Source: Neisseria uirgultaei
GTDB taxonomy: Bacteria > Pseudomonadota > Gammaproteobacteria > Burkholderiales > Neisseriaceae
Direction of reading: 5' to 3'
Length of the DNA: 64,000 bases
NCBI RefSeq assembly: GCF_962719845.1
Contig: NZ_CAUIYF010000006.1
Coordinates: 62,001-126,000 of the forward strand
How positions within the stretch are numbered: position 1 is the first letter of the stretch; each line of letters starts with the position of its first letter. Of the stretch, positions 43,524 through 53,218 are shown in pieces. The notes under the pieces are model-generated. The model did not search any database and was not told where the DNA came from. It was given only the letters and a program-made list of their open reading frames with translations. The translations under genes and the position numbers were made by a program.

Positions 43524-44306
43524 TTAGAAGAGTTTACCCACTTCTGCTTCAATATCGTCGGCACGCATGAACGTTTCGCCGATCAGGAAGGTGTGCACGC
43601 CGCGTGCCCGCATAAATTCCACATCCGCCTTACCCGTAATGCCGCTTTCGGTAACGACGGTTTTGCCTTCCAGCGCGGGCAGCAGCGACAGGGTTTGGTC
43701 GAGGGAGACTTCAAAAGTCCTCAGGTTGCGGTTGTTTACGCCCCACAACGGCGTGGTCAGGTTGCGGCATTTTTCCAATTCGGCTTCATCGTGCAGCTCG
43801 AGCAGGATGGTCATGCCCAATTCGTGCGCCACCGCTTCAAAGCGTTCCAATTGTTCCTGTTCCAGTGCTGCGGCAATCAGCAGGACGGCATCCGCCCCCC
43901 ATGCGCGCGCCTGATAAACCTGATATTCGTCGATGATGAAGTCTTTGCGCAGCACGGGCAACGATACGGCTTCGCGCGCCTGTTTGAGGTATTCGGGCGA
44001 ACCTTGGAAATAGGGTTCGTCGGTCAGTACGGACAAACACGCCGCTCCGGCGTTTTCATAGGCGCGTGCAATCTCGGCCGGTCGGAAGTCCGGACGGATT
44101 AACCCTTTGCTCGGGCTTGCCTTTTTGATTTCGGCAATGACGGCGGGCAGGTTTAGGCGGTGTTTGCCGCGTATCGAATCGATGAAGCTGCGGACGGGCG
44201 GCGCGTTTTCGGCAAGCGTGCGGATGTGTTCGGCGTTGACGGCGGCTTTTTGGGCGGCAACTTCCTGTGCTTTGGTGGCAAGGATTTTATTGAGGATGTC
44301 GGTCAT
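43524..44306 (-). CDS. trpC: TrpC, indole-3-glycerol phosphate synthase
   Basis: This 260-residue TIM-barrel enzyme of tryptophan synthesis shows AEIKKASPSKGLIRPDF (about residues 57-73), PVLRKDFIIDEYQVYQARAWGADAVLLI, and the phosphate-site VTESGI. It is not fused to TrpF and no other trp genes are adjacent. It lies between the YheT-type hydrolase and recQ on the same strand. Confidence 0.95.
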   Translation of the reverse strand: MTDILNKILATKAQEVAAQKAAVNAEHIRTLAENAPPVRSFIDSIRGKHRLNLPAVIAEIKKASPSKGLIRPDFRPAEIARAYENAGAACLSVLTDEPYFQGSPEYLKQAREAVSLPVLRKDFIIDEYQVYQARAWGADAVLLIAAALEQEQLERFEAVAHELGMTILLELHDEAELEKCRNLTTPLWGVNNRNLRTFEVSLDQTLSLLPALEGKTVVTESGITGKADVEFMRARGVHTFLIGETFMRADDIEAEVGKLF

Positions 44307-44356
44307 GTCGGGTTCCGTATTCGTCTGGGGAAAGGGGGAATATTAGCATCAAACCG

Positions 44357-45313
44357 TTAACGCCTGTTTGTGCGGAAGCTGTCGAAATAGGACAGGACGG
44401 TCTGCGGCAGCCATTGCAGGTGCAGCCTGCCGCCGGTGCTGCTGACAAAGCCGACATGACCACCGTGTGCAGGTTGGAACAGGGTAACGGCTTCGGACAC
44501 TTCGTCCGGTGTCGGCAGCGCTTCGGGCGGCAGGAAGGGGTCGTTGACGGCATTGAGCAGCAGCAGCGGTTTGGCAACGTGTTTGAGCAGCGGTTTGCAG
44601 GAAGTTTGGCGGTAGTAGTCGTGCCGGTCGGCAAAGCCGTGCAGCGGTGCGGTGAAACGGTCGTCAAACTCGCCCAGTGTTTTGCACCCTGCGGCAAATG
44701 CCGTCTGAAAACCTTGGAGCGACCGTGCTTTGGGTATCAGGGTGCGGAGGAAGTAGCGCGTGTAGAGCAGCCGCGTGATGCCGCTGTCGAAGCGGCTGCC
44801 TGCCGCCTCTGCATCGACGGGGGCGGAGATGACGGCGGCGGCTTGCGGCAGCGCGTTTTCGCCCTGTTCGCCCAAATATTTTGCCAGCGCGTTGCCGCCC
44901 AGCGATACGCCGACGGCGTATATTTCACGGTAACGCGCGGCGAGCGTGTCCAAAGTAAAGGCGATTTCGGCGGTATCGCCCAAGTGGTAGAACACCGGGG
45001 CGGTGTTCGCAATGCCGCCGCAGCTGCGGAAATGGACGACTACGCCGTGCCAACCGCGATCGCGTACCGCAAGCATCAGTTCGACCGCGTAATGGCTGCG
45101 GCTGCTTCCTTCCAAACCGTGAAACAGCACGACCAGCGGCGCATCGGGCGACATGCCGTCTGAAAAGTCGTAGGCGACTTTGGTTTTACCCGTGCTGTCG
45201 GGAAGCAGCTCTCGGCGGTATGCGGGCGCGGGGCGTTGCAGGAATTTGGCGGCAATCGTATCGGCATTGCCGTTGCGGAGGAAAAACGGTGTGTCCGGCG
45301 GTGTCAAAATCAT
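44357..45313 (-). CDS. YheT-type alpha/beta hydrolase
   Basis: This 318-residue protein belongs to the AB-hydrolase-4 (YheT/EMB8) family. It has VLFHGLEGSSRSHYA (oxyanion region), the nucleophile elbow GVSLGGN (near residues 134-140), an acidic NAVNDPFLP and the His in HGGHVGF. The substrate is unknown; probably a lipid or acyl ester. It contains an in-frame uptake sequence read as FQTAF and another as FSDGM. Confidence 0.87.
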   Translation of the reverse strand: MILTPPDTPFFLRNGNADTIAAKFLQRPAPAYRRELLPDSTGKTKVAYDFSDGMSPDAPLVVLFHGLEGSSRSHYAVELMLAVRDRGWHGVVVHFRSCGGIANTAPVFYHLGDTAEIAFTLDTLAARYREIYAVGVSLGGNALAKYLGEQGENALPQAAAVISAPVDAEAAGSRFDSGITRLLYTRYFLRTLIPKARSLQGFQTAFAAGCKTLGEFDDRFTAPLHGFADRHDYYRQTSCKPLLKHVAKPLLLLNAVNDPFLPPEALPTPDEVSEAVTLFQPAHGGHVGFVSSTGGRLHLQWLPQTVLSYFDSFRTNRR

Positions 45314-45444
45314 AAGGTATCGGTTTTTCTGTTTTCAGACGGCATTGATGATGCGGCAGCCCGTCCGGCCGGTGCGGACGCGGGGGATGCGCGCCCGAAT
45401 ATAGGCGCGGAAAAAGCGTTTTCCGGCAAAAGGCGGTGCATCGG

Positions 45445-46983
45445 TCAGCTTTCCACCCGTTTGAAATGGCGCGGACGGAAGCCCAAAGCCGCCAGAGATG
45501 CGAAATACAGACAGCCTCCGATGACAATCAGGATGAAGAGCCGGGCGGCCTTTTGCATTCCGCCGGCGTGTGCCCAGTCGAACGGCAGCCAGATTTGGGC
45601 GGCATACAGGCCGCCTCCCATCACGGCGAGCGAGAGCAGCATTTTTGCCAAGAACGCCGCCCAACCCTTGCCGGGTCGGTAAATACCGTGTTTACGCAAC
45701 AGGAAGAACAACAATCCGGCATTGATACACGCACCCAGACCGATGGCAAGCGAAAGTCCGACGTGTTTCAGTGGGCCGATAAAGGCAAGGTTCATCAACT
45801 GCGTGCAGATGAGCGTGAAGATGGCGATTTTGACGGGCGTTTTAATGTTTTGCCGCGCATAGAAGCCGGGTGCCAACACTTTAATCATGATCAAACCGAT
45901 TAAACCGAAAGAATAGGCAATCAGCGCGTGTTGCGTCATCTGCGCGTCAAACAGCGTGAATTCTCGGTACATGAACAAGGTTGCCACCAGCGGGAACGAC
46001 AACACCGCCAGTCCGACCGCCGCCGGCAGCGTCAGCAGCATGCACAGGCGCAAACCCCAGTCGAGCAGGGCGGAAAACTGTTCCGTATCTTGGTTTGCCG
46101 AGTGTTTGGACAAAGTCGGCAGCAAAATCGTACCGAGTGCCGCCCCCAGCACGCCGCTGGGCAGCTCCATCATGCGGTCGGCGTAATACATCCATGAAAC
46201 GCTGCCCGATTGCAGATAAGACGCGAAAATCGTGTTAATCACCAAAGAAATCTGCGCCACGCTCACGCCCAAAATCGCAGGTGCCATCTGTTTCATCACG
46301 CGGTTGACCGCCGCATCTTTGAAATTCAGTTTGGGCAGTTTCAAAAAACCCAGTTTCGCCAGCCAGGGCAGTTGGAAACCAAGCTGCAAAATGCCGCCGA
46401 CAAAAACCGCCCATGCCAGTGCGGTAACGGGAGGATCGAAATACGGCACGAAAAACAGTGCGAATACGATAAACGACACGTTCAGGAACGTGGGCGTAAA
46501 CGCGGGAATGCCGAACTTATGATAGGAATTGAGTACCGAGCCGACAAAAGAGGAAAGTGAAATCAATAAGATATAAGGAAACGTAATCCGCAGCAAATCG
46601 ATGGAGAGCTGAAATTTGTCGGCATCTTTGGCAAAACCGGGTGCGGAAACATAAATCACCCAAGGCGCGGCAAGTATGCCTAGCGCGGTAACGATGACCA
46701 GTACAAACGACAGCATCCCCGCCACATGGCGGATAAAAGCCTCCGTCGCCTCTTTAGAACGCGTTTCCTTATATTCCGCCAAAATCGGCACAAACGCTTG
46801 GGCAAACGCCCCCTCCGCAAACACGCGGCGCAGCAGGTTGGGCAGTTTGAACGCGACAAAAAACGCATCCGTCGCCATGCCTGCGCCGAATGCGCGCGCA
46901 ATGACCGTATCGCGCACAAATCCCAAAACGCGCGACACCATCGTCAGGCTGCCGACTTTTGCCAAAGCTCCCAGCATATTCAT
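45445..46983 (-). CDS. murJ: MurJ, lipid II flippase
   Basis: This polytopic protein of about 512 residues has 14 membrane helices of the MOP family. It flips lipid II to the periplasm for peptidoglycan synthesis. The N-terminal MVSRVLGFVRDTVIARAFG, carrying key Arg residues, is diagnostic. Two adjacent ATGs (46986 and 46983) are possible; GAGGA is better spaced for 46983. It is divergent from dsbA across a 20-bp perfect stem-loop. Confidence 0.95.
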   Translation of the reverse strand: MNMLGALAKVGSLTMVSRVLGFVRDTVIARAFGAGMATDAFFVAFKLPNLLRRVFAEGAFAQAFVPILAEYKETRSKEATEAFIRHVAGMLSFVLVIVTALGILAAPWVIYVSAPGFAKDADKFQLSIDLLRITFPYILLISLSSFVGSVLNSYHKFGIPAFTPTFLNVSFIVFALFFVPYFDPPVTALAWAVFVGGILQLGFQLPWLAKLGFLKLPKLNFKDAAVNRVMKQMAPAILGVSVAQISLVINTIFASYLQSGSVSWMYYADRMMELPSGVLGAALGTILLPTLSKHSANQDTEQFSALLDWGLRLCMLLTLPAAVGLAVLSFPLVATLFMYREFTLFDAQMTQHALIAYSFGLIGLIMIKVLAPGFYARQNIKTPVKIAIFTLICTQLMNLAFIGPLKHVGLSLAIGLGACINAGLLFFLLRKHGIYRPGKGWAAFLAKMLLSLAVMGGGLYAAQIWLPFDWAHAGGMQKAARLFILIVIGGCLYFASLAALGFRPRHFKRVES

Positions 46984-47038
46984 CATTGTTCCTCAACAGT
47001 CGTACCCGTTTGGGGCAACGGCGCGTATTGTACGACAG

Positions 47039-47084
47039 AAACCGCTTCAGACGGCATCGGGTTTGATGCCGTCTGAAGCGGTTT
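47039..47084. repeat. Perfect 20-bp inverted repeat with uptake sequences, between murJ and dsbA starts
   Basis: Arms 47039-47058 and 47065-47084 are perfect complements, each containing an uptake sequence, with a 6-base loop. The structure lies 5' to both divergent genes, so it is not a terminator of either. A cruciform or transcript hairpin in the leader is possible. Confidence 0.8.
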
Positions 47085-47186
47085 CCCGAAACGAAAGCTT
47101 CCTTTTCCGGCGGCAAACTGTATCAACACGCGGAAATGCAATAAAATACCAATATCCGATTTATTTCCAACATCACGGAGAGCCGT

Positions 47187-47885
47187 ATGAAATCCAGACA
47201 CCTTGCCCTCGGCGTTGCCGCCCTGTTCGCCCTTGCCGCGTGTGACAGCAAAGTTCAAACCAGCGTCCCCGCCGACAGCGCGCCTGCTGCTTCCGCAGCC
47301 GCCGCCCCGGCAGGGCTGGTCGAAGGGCAAAACTATACCGTCCTTTCCAACCCGATTCCCCAACAGCAGGCAGGCAAGGTTGAAGTCCTTGAGTTTTTCG
47401 GCTATTTCTGCCCGCACTGCGCCCACCTCGAACCTGTTTTGAGCAAACACGCCAAGTCTTTTAAAGACGATATGTACCTGCGTACCGAGCATGTCGTCTG
47501 GCAAAAAGAGATGCTGCCGCTCGCCCGCCTTGCCGCCGCCGTCGATATGGCTGCCGCCGACAGCAAAGATGTGGCGAACAGCCATATTTTCGATGCGATG
47601 GTTAATCAGAGAATTAAGCTGCAAGAGCCGGAAGTCCTCAAAAAATGGCTGGGCGAACAAACCGCCTTTGACGGCAAAAAAGTCCTTGCCGCTTACGAAT
47701 CTCCCGAAAGCCAGGCGCGCGCCGACAAAATGCAGGAGCTGACCGAAACCTTCCAAATCGACGGTACGCCCACGGTTATCGTCGGCGGCAAATATAAAGT
47801 CGAATTTGCCGACTGGGAGTCCGGTATGCACACCATCGACCTTTTGGCGGACAAAGTGCGCGAAGAACAAAAAGCCGCGCAGTAA
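47187..47885 (+). CDS. dsbA: DsbA lipoprotein, thiol:disulfide oxidoreductase
   Basis: This 232-residue membrane-anchored DsbA introduces disulfides into periplasmic proteins such as pilus and LptD components. The lipobox LAAC gives lipidated Cys19, followed by an Ala/Pro linker. The thioredoxin-fold active site CPHC lies at residues 75-78 and the cis-Pro in GTPTVIV. Meningococci carry several DsbA copies; this one matches the lipoprotein type. CACGGAGAG precedes the ATG. Confidence 0.94.
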   Translation: MKSRHLALGVAALFALAACDSKVQTSVPADSAPAASAAAAPAGLVEGQNYTVLSNPIPQQQAGKVEVLEFFGYFCPHCAHLEPVLSKHAKSFKDDMYLRTEHVVWQKEMLPLARLAAAVDMAAADSKDVANSHIFDAMVNQRIKLQEPEVLKKWLGEQTAFDGKKVLAAYESPESQARADKMQELTETFQIDGTPTVIVGGKYKVEFADWESGMHTIDLLADKVREEQKAAQ

Positions 47886-47898
47886 GCCCGTTTGGAAA

Positions 47899-47930
47899 AT
47901 GCCGTCTGAAACTTGGTTTTCAGACGGCAT
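47899..47930. terminator. Convergent terminator between dsbA and amgK
   Basis: ATGCCGTCTGAA (47899-47910) pairs with TTCAGACGGCAT (47919-47930), followed by TTTT. Confidence 0.8.
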
Positions 47931-47941
47931 TTTGATTGGGT

Positions 47942-48946
47942 TTAAAACGTAAAGCCCGTTTCCAGTTCTTCATCGCCGACCAGTTCGACTAAGAGCGCGT
48001 AGAGCGGGGCGAGTTCGGCATAACGGCGCGATACGCGGCGCAGATAGTTTAAGAAACGCGGGATTTCCGGACGGTATTTGTCTTTGCCGTCGCGGTAGTA
48101 CAAGCGTGCGAAGATGCCTGCAACCTTCAAGTGCCGCTGCACGCCCATCCATTCGAACCAGCGGTAAAACTCGTCAAACGCTTCGGGGACGGGCAAGCCG
48201 GCAGCCCGCGCCTTTTCCCAGTAGCGGATAACCAAGTCCAAGACAAATTCTTCTTCCCATTCGATAAAGGCATCGCGCAACAGCGACACCAAATCGTAGG
48301 AAATCGGGCCGTAAAGCGCGTCTTGGAAGTCTAAAACACCCGGCCTGCCGCGCGTCAGCATCAGGTTGCGGACGATAAAGTCGCGGTGCACATAGACTTT
48401 GGGCTGCGCCAACAGGGGCGGCAGCAGCGTATCGACGGTTTGCTGCCAAAGTTGGCGTTGTTTGAATGTTAATTCGCGCCCCAATTCTTTTGCGACAAAC
48501 CATTCCGGGAACAGGTTGATTTCGCGCAGCATCGTTTCACGGTCATATTCGGGCAAAACCCCTTCACGGCTTGCCTTCTGTAATTCGACCAGCTCGCCGA
48601 TGGACTCCAAAAGCAGGGCTTTGTGTGCCGTTTCGCCCTGTTCCTGAAGCATCGCGGTCAAAAACGTCGTATTGCCCAAGTCGTTCAATACTACAAACCC
48701 CAAATCCGCGTCCGCGTGCAATATCTGCGGCACATTGACCATGTCAAACAGTTTCTGCACTTTCAAATAAGGTGCGACACTCATCTTGTCGGGCGGCGCA
48801 TCCATGCAGACGACACTGCTGCCGTCTGAAAACGTTGCACGGAAATAGCGGCGGAAATCAGCATCCGCCGCCGCGAAGGCCAGTTCGAAACTGCGGTCGG
48901 GATAGACGGTCTGAAGCCAATTTTTCAGTTCGATTTGTCGTTGCAT
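47942..48946 (-). CDS. amgK: Aminoglycoside-phosphotransferase-fold sugar kinase, probable AmgK
   Basis: This 334-residue kinase has the catalytic VHRDFIVRNLM (near residues 191-201) and metal-binding LDFQDALYGPISYD. In pseudomonads AmgK phosphorylates N-acetylmuramate at C1 in cell-wall recycling and is encoded divergently from lptD. The same divergent arrangement is seen here, which supports the call. The usual partner murU is not adjacent. Confidence 0.8.
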   Translation of the reverse strand: MQRQIELKNWLQTVYPDRSFELAFAAADADFRRYFRATFSDGSSVVCMDAPPDKMSVAPYLKVQKLFDMVNVPQILHADADLGFVVLNDLGNTTFLTAMLQEQGETAHKALLLESIGELVELQKASREGVLPEYDRETMLREINLFPEWFVAKELGRELTFKQRQLWQQTVDTLLPPLLAQPKVYVHRDFIVRNLMLTRGRPGVLDFQDALYGPISYDLVSLLRDAFIEWEEEFVLDLVIRYWEKARAAGLPVPEAFDEFYRWFEWMGVQRHLKVAGIFARLYYRDGKDKYRPEIPRFLNYLRRVSRRYAELAPLYALLVELVGDEELETGFTF

Positions 48947-49015
48947 AACAGTACTAAAGCATTTCAGGTTACAATAAACGCTATTCTAACTGGCAAACCG
49001 ACCTGAGGGGCAATT

Positions 49016-51424
49016 TTGGCTCGTTTATTTTCACTCAAACCACTGGTGCTGGCATTGGGCTTCTGCTTCGGCACGCATTGCGCCGCCGCCGATGCCGTTG
49101 CGGCGGAGGAAACGGACAATCCGACCGCCGGAGGAAGCGTTCGGAGCGTGTCCGAACCCATGCAGCCTGTCGGCCTGAGCCTCGGTTCGACCTGCCTGTT
49201 TTGCAGTAACGAAAGCGGCAGCCCCGAGAGAACCGAAGCCGCCGTCCAAGGCAGCGGCGAAGCATCCATCCCCGAAGACTATACGCGCATTGTCGCCGAC
49301 AGGATGGAAGGACAGTCGCAGGTGCAGGTGCGTGCCGAAGGCAACGTTGTCGTCGAACGCAACCGGACAACCCTCAATGCCGATTGGGCGGATTACGACC
49401 AGTCGGGCGACACCGTTACCGTAGGCGACCGTTTCGCCCTCCAACAGGACGGTACGCTGATTCGGGGCGAAACCCTGACCTACAATCTCGAGCAGCAGAC
49501 CGGCGAAGCGCACAACGTCCGCATGGAAACCGAACAAGGCGGACGGCGGCTGCAAAGCGTCAGCCGCACCGCCGAAATGTTGGGCGAAGGGCATTACAAA
49601 CTGACGGAAACCCAATTCAACACCTGTTCCGCCGGCGATGCTGGCTGGTATGTCAAGGCAGCCTCTGTCGAAGCCGATCGGGAAAAAGGCATAGGCGTTG
49701 CCAAACACGCCGCCTTCGTGTTCGGCGGCGTTCCTATTTTCTACACCCCTTGGGCGGACTTCCCGCTTGACGGCAACCGCAAAAGCGGTCTGCTCGTTCC
49801 CTCCCTGTCCACCGGTTCAGACGGCATTTCCCTTTCCGTTCCCTATTATTTCAACCTTGCCCCCAACTTCGATGCCACCTTCGCCCCCGGCATTATCGGC
49901 GAACGCGGCGCGGTTTTTGACGGACAGGTCCGCTACCTGCGTCCCGATTACAGCGGACAGACCGACCTGACCTGGCTGCCGCACGATAAGAAAAACGGCA
50001 GGAACAACCGTTATCAGGCGAAATGGCAGCACCGGCACGATATTTCCGACACACTTCAGGCGGGTGTCGATTTCAACCAAGTCTCCGACAGCGGCTACTA
50101 CCGCGACTTTTACGGCAGCGAAGAAATCGCCGGCAACGTCAACCTCAACCGCCAGGCATGGCTGTCTTTCAGCGGCAGGGCGGCGGGCGGCAGTTTGAAC
50201 GTCGGATTGTCGGCACAAAAATATCAGACGCTGGCAAACCAAAACGGCTACAAAGACAAACCGTATGCCCTGATGCCGCGCCTTTCCGCCGATTGGCATA
50301 AAAACGCGGGTAGGGCGCAAATCGGCGTATCCGCACAATTTACCCGCTTCAGCCACGACAGCCGCCAAGACGGCAGCCGCCTCGTCGTCTATCCCGACAT
50401 CAAATGGGATTTCAGCAACAGCTGGGGCTACGTCCGTCCCAAACTCGGACTGCACGCCACCTATTACAGCCTCAACCGCTTCGGCAGCCAAGAAGCCCGA
50501 CGCGTCAGCCGCACTCTGCCCATCGTCAATATCGACAGCGGCATGACCTTCGAACGCAATACGCGGATGTTCGGCGGCGGAGTCCTGCAAACCCTCGAGC
50601 CGCGCCTGTTCTACAACTACATTCCTGCCAAATCCCAAAACGACCTGCCTAATTTCGATTCGTCGGAAAGCAGTTTCGGCTACGGGCAGCTCTTCCGCGA
50701 AAACCTCTATTACGGCAACGACCGCATCAACGCCGCCAACAGCCTTTCCGCCGCCGTGCAGAGCCGTATTTTGGACGGCGCGACGGGGGAGGAGCGTTTC
50801 CGCGCCGGCATCGGTCAGAAATTCTATTTCAAGGATGATGCGGTGATGCTTGACGGCAGCGTCGGCAAAAACCCGCGCAGCCGTTCCGACTGGGTGGCAT
50901 TTGCCTCCGGCGGCATCGGCAGCCGCTTCATCCTCGACAGCAGCATCCACTACAACCAAAACGACAAACGCGCCGAGAACTACGCCGTCGGCGCAAGCTA
51001 CCGTCCCGCACAGGGCAAAGTGCTGAACGCCCGTTACAAATACGGGCGCAACGAAAAAATCTACCTGAAGTCCGACGGTTCCTATTTTTACGACAAACTC
51101 AGCCAGCTCGACCTGTCCGCACAATGGCCGCTGACGCGCAACCTGTCTGCCGTCGTCCGCTACAACTACGGTTTTGAAGCCAAAAAACCGATAGAAATGC
51201 TTGCCGGTGCAGAATACAAAAGCAGTTGTGGCTGCTGGGGCGCGGGCGTGTACGCCCAACGTTACGTTACCGGCGAAAACACCTACAAAAACGCCGTCTT
51301 CCTCACCCTGCACCTGAAAGACTTGAGCAATGTCGGCAAAAACCCCGCAGACAGGATGGATGTCGCCGTTCCCGGCTACATCCCCGCCCACTCTCTTTCC
51401 GCCGGACGCAACAAACGGCCCTGA
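49016..51424 (+). CDS. lptD: LptD, outer-membrane lipooligosaccharide assembly protein
   Basis: This 802-residue beta-barrel inserts lipooligosaccharide into the outer leaflet with LptE. It starts at TTG 49016 with GAGGGG at 49005-49010. The signal peptide ends in THCAAA. A CxxC pair (C60, C63) and a late CxC pair (C738, C740) are the disulfide-forming cysteines, probably substrates of the nearby DsbA. An OstA-type jellyroll domain precedes the 26-strand barrel. surA follows on the same strand. Confidence 0.96.
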   Translation: MARLFSLKPLVLALGFCFGTHCAAADAVAAEETDNPTAGGSVRSVSEPMQPVGLSLGSTCLFCSNESGSPERTEAAVQGSGEASIPEDYTRIVADRMEGQSQVQVRAEGNVVVERNRTTLNADWADYDQSGDTVTVGDRFALQQDGTLIRGETLTYNLEQQTGEAHNVRMETEQGGRRLQSVSRTAEMLGEGHYKLTETQFNTCSAGDAGWYVKAASVEADREKGIGVAKHAAFVFGGVPIFYTPWADFPLDGNRKSGLLVPSLSTGSDGISLSVPYYFNLAPNFDATFAPGIIGERGAVFDGQVRYLRPDYSGQTDLTWLPHDKKNGRNNRYQAKWQHRHDISDTLQAGVDFNQVSDSGYYRDFYGSEEIAGNVNLNRQAWLSFSGRAAGGSLNVGLSAQKYQTLANQNGYKDKPYALMPRLSADWHKNAGRAQIGVSAQFTRFSHDSRQDGSRLVVYPDIKWDFSNSWGYVRPKLGLHATYYSLNRFGSQEARRVSRTLPIVNIDSGMTFERNTRMFGGGVLQTLEPRLFYNYIPAKSQNDLPNFDSSESSFGYGQLFRENLYYGNDRINAANSLSAAVQSRILDGATGEERFRAGIGQKFYFKDDAVMLDGSVGKNPRSRSDWVAFASGGIGSRFILDSSIHYNQNDKRAENYAVGASYRPAQGKVLNARYKYGRNEKIYLKSDGSYFYDKLSQLDLSAQWPLTRNLSAVVRYNYGFEAKKPIEMLAGAEYKSSCGCWGAGVYAQRYVTGENTYKNAVFLTLHLKDLSNVGKNPADRMDVAVPGYIPAHSLSAGRNKRP

Positions 51425-51528
51425 CCGTCGGAAACCCGGCAGGAGCACCGTTTCTGCACAAGACGGCATTCCACCGACAACCCCAAACCCGCCATCAAAG
51501 GCAGGATTCAAAAGATAAGGAAAGAATG

Positions 51529-52527
51529 ATGAAAATCAAAGCCCTGATGATTGCCGCCGCATTGCTGGCAGCAGCCGATGTCCACGCCGCACCGCAAAAG
51601 GCAAAAACCGCACCCGCCAAAGCGGTCAAAGCTGCCGCCATGGCGCAAAAAGAAGCCGCACCCGCACAACAGCAGGGCGGCATACACTTTTCAGACGGCA
51701 TCGCCGCCGTTGCCGACAACGAAGTCATCACACGCCGCAGGCTGGCACAGGCTGTTGCCGATGCCAAGGCAAACCTGCCCAAAGGCGTACAAATCAGCGA
51801 TACGGCATTGACCGAACAAGTACTGATGCAGCTGGTCAACCAATCCCTGATCGTACAGGCGGGCAAACGCCGCAACATTCAGGCGAGTGAGGCAGAAATT
51901 GCCGCCGTCGCCGCGCAAAATCCCTCGCTTAAGAACCTGTCTGCCGAACAACGCCGCGAACTTGCCGACAGCATTATTGCCGAAAAAGTCCGCCAGCAGG
52001 CAGTGATGCAGAACAGCCGGGTAAGCGAGGCAGAGGTCGACCGCTTTATCGAACAGGCGCAGAAACAGGGCGTTACCCTGCCCGAAGGCGAGCCGATGCG
52101 CCAATACCGTGCCCAACACATCCTGATTAAGGCCGACAGCGAAAATGCTGCCGTCGGCGCAGAAAGCACCATCCGCAAAATCTACGGAGAGGCACGCAGC
52201 GGTGCAGACTTTTCCAGCCTGGCGCGCCAATATTCGCAAGACGCGAGCGCGGGCAACGGCGGCGACTTGGGCTGGTTTGCCGACGGCGTAATGGTTCCCG
52301 CCTTTGAAGAGGCTGTCCGCAGCCTCAAACCCGGCCAAGTCAGCGCGCCCGTACGCACCCAGTTCGGCTGGCACATCATCAAGCTGAACGAAGTACGCGA
52401 GGCCGGCACGCCTCAGGAACGCGTCCGCAACGCCGTGCGCCAGTATATTTTCCAACAGAAGGCGGAGCGTGCGACCGCCGACCTGTTGCGCGACCTGCAT
52501 TCCGGTGCCTACGTCGACATCCGCTAA
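51529..52527 (+). CDS. surA: SurA-type periplasmic peptidyl-prolyl isomerase/chaperone
   Basis: This 332-residue periplasmic protein has a signal peptide ending in DVHA and an Ala/Lys-rich linker. The N-terminal chaperone region (DGIAAVADNEVITRRRL) is followed by one parvulin domain (YRAQHILIKAD ... GGDLGWFADGVMVPAFEEAV ... FGWHIIKLNEV). It has one parvulin domain where Escherichia SurA has two. ATG 51529 is 7 bases from AAGGA; ATG 51526 is the alternative. lptD-surA linkage is conserved. Confidence 0.92.
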   Translation: MKIKALMIAAALLAAADVHAAPQKAKTAPAKAVKAAAMAQKEAAPAQQQGGIHFSDGIAAVADNEVITRRRLAQAVADAKANLPKGVQISDTALTEQVLMQLVNQSLIVQAGKRRNIQASEAEIAAVAAQNPSLKNLSAEQRRELADSIIAEKVRQQAVMQNSRVSEAEVDRFIEQAQKQGVTLPEGEPMRQYRAQHILIKADSENAAVGAESTIRKIYGEARSGADFSSLARQYSQDASAGNGGDLGWFADGVMVPAFEEAVRSLKPGQVSAPVRTQFGWHIIKLNEVREAGTPQERVRNAVRQYIFQQKAERATADLLRDLHSGAYVDIR

Positions 52528-52540
52528 GGCGGTTTGAATC

Positions 52541-52586
52541 AAAAAGCCATACCGATCGGCAAAAATCCGGGCGGTATGGCTTTTTT
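52541..52586 (+). terminator. Terminator of the lptD-surA operon
   Basis: AAAAAGCCATACCG (52541-52554) and CGGTATGGCTTTTT (52572-52585) form a 14-bp stem ending in a T run. It does not use an uptake sequence. Confidence 0.85.
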
Positions 52587-52639
52587 GAATTTCGAGTTAC
52601 TTTTACACCGTCATTCGTCATTCCCGCGCAGGCGGGAAT

Positions 52640-52702
52640 CTAGAAACGAAAAGCAACAGGAATTTATCGGGAATGGCTGGAGTTTAAAGGTCTGGATTCC
52701 CG
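52640..52702. repeat. 63-bp RS spacer repeat, copy 1 of 3
   Basis: Begins CTAGAAACGAAAAG and ends at a dRS3 start. It is near-identical to 52792-52854 and 53853-53915. Copies on both sides of the NadA-like gene are direct repeats able to recombine. Confidence 0.88.
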
Positions 52703-52791
52703 CGCAGGCGGGAATCCGGTTATTTAAAACCGCAGAGATTTATCCGAAGCAACAACAATCTTTCCATCGTCATTCCCGCGAAAGCGGGAAT

Positions 52792-52854
52792 CTAGAAACG
52801 AAAAGTAACAGGAATTTATCGGGAATGGCTGGAGTTTAAAGGTCTGGATTCCCG
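52792..52854. repeat. 63-bp RS spacer repeat, copy 2 of 3
   Basis: Differs from copy 1 by one or two bases (T for C after CGAAAAG) and is in the same orientation. Confidence 0.88.
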
Positions 52855-53218
52855 CTTTCGCGGGAATGACGGCGCATAAGTTCCCGTGCGGACAAACCTA
52901 GATTCCCATCTGCGCGGGAATGACAGGATTTTAGATTGCGGGTATTTATCAGGAATGACGATTTAAAAGTTGCCTGAAACCTAAAAGCAACTGAAACGCA
53001 AAAACCAAATCCGCGCCTGCCGGGGAATGATGAAACAAAGAAGGCAGAAGTAAGGAATCAGGATTTTTTCCTTGAATCTGCGAAAATTATTCAGTAATTG
53101 AATGTTATTGTTTTACAATGCAGGCTTACGGTTGGGCAGCATATTTTCCGCATAAGCCGGAAAATGGCGGATTAATCGTAATTTCACGCTTTGTATTATA
53201 TTAAACATAGGAATTTTA

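Larger units (their letters stand above)
52620..52921. repeat. NIME array with five dRS3 repeats
   Basis: dRS3 cores (ATTCCC-N8-GGGAAT) lie at 52620-52639, 52696-52715, 52772-52791, 52848-52867 and 52902-52921, separated by RS-type spacers. This is a neisserial intergenic mosaic element. The remaining gap up to 53218 is AT-rich leader DNA of the NadA-like gene with no other gene. dRS3 repeats are known integration sites of filamentous prophages, but none is present. Confidence 0.92.

Noticed and set aside
49817..51511. A 564-codon open frame on the minus strand.
   Set aside because: It lies opposite the lptD barrel and has no family features; a GC-bias artefact.
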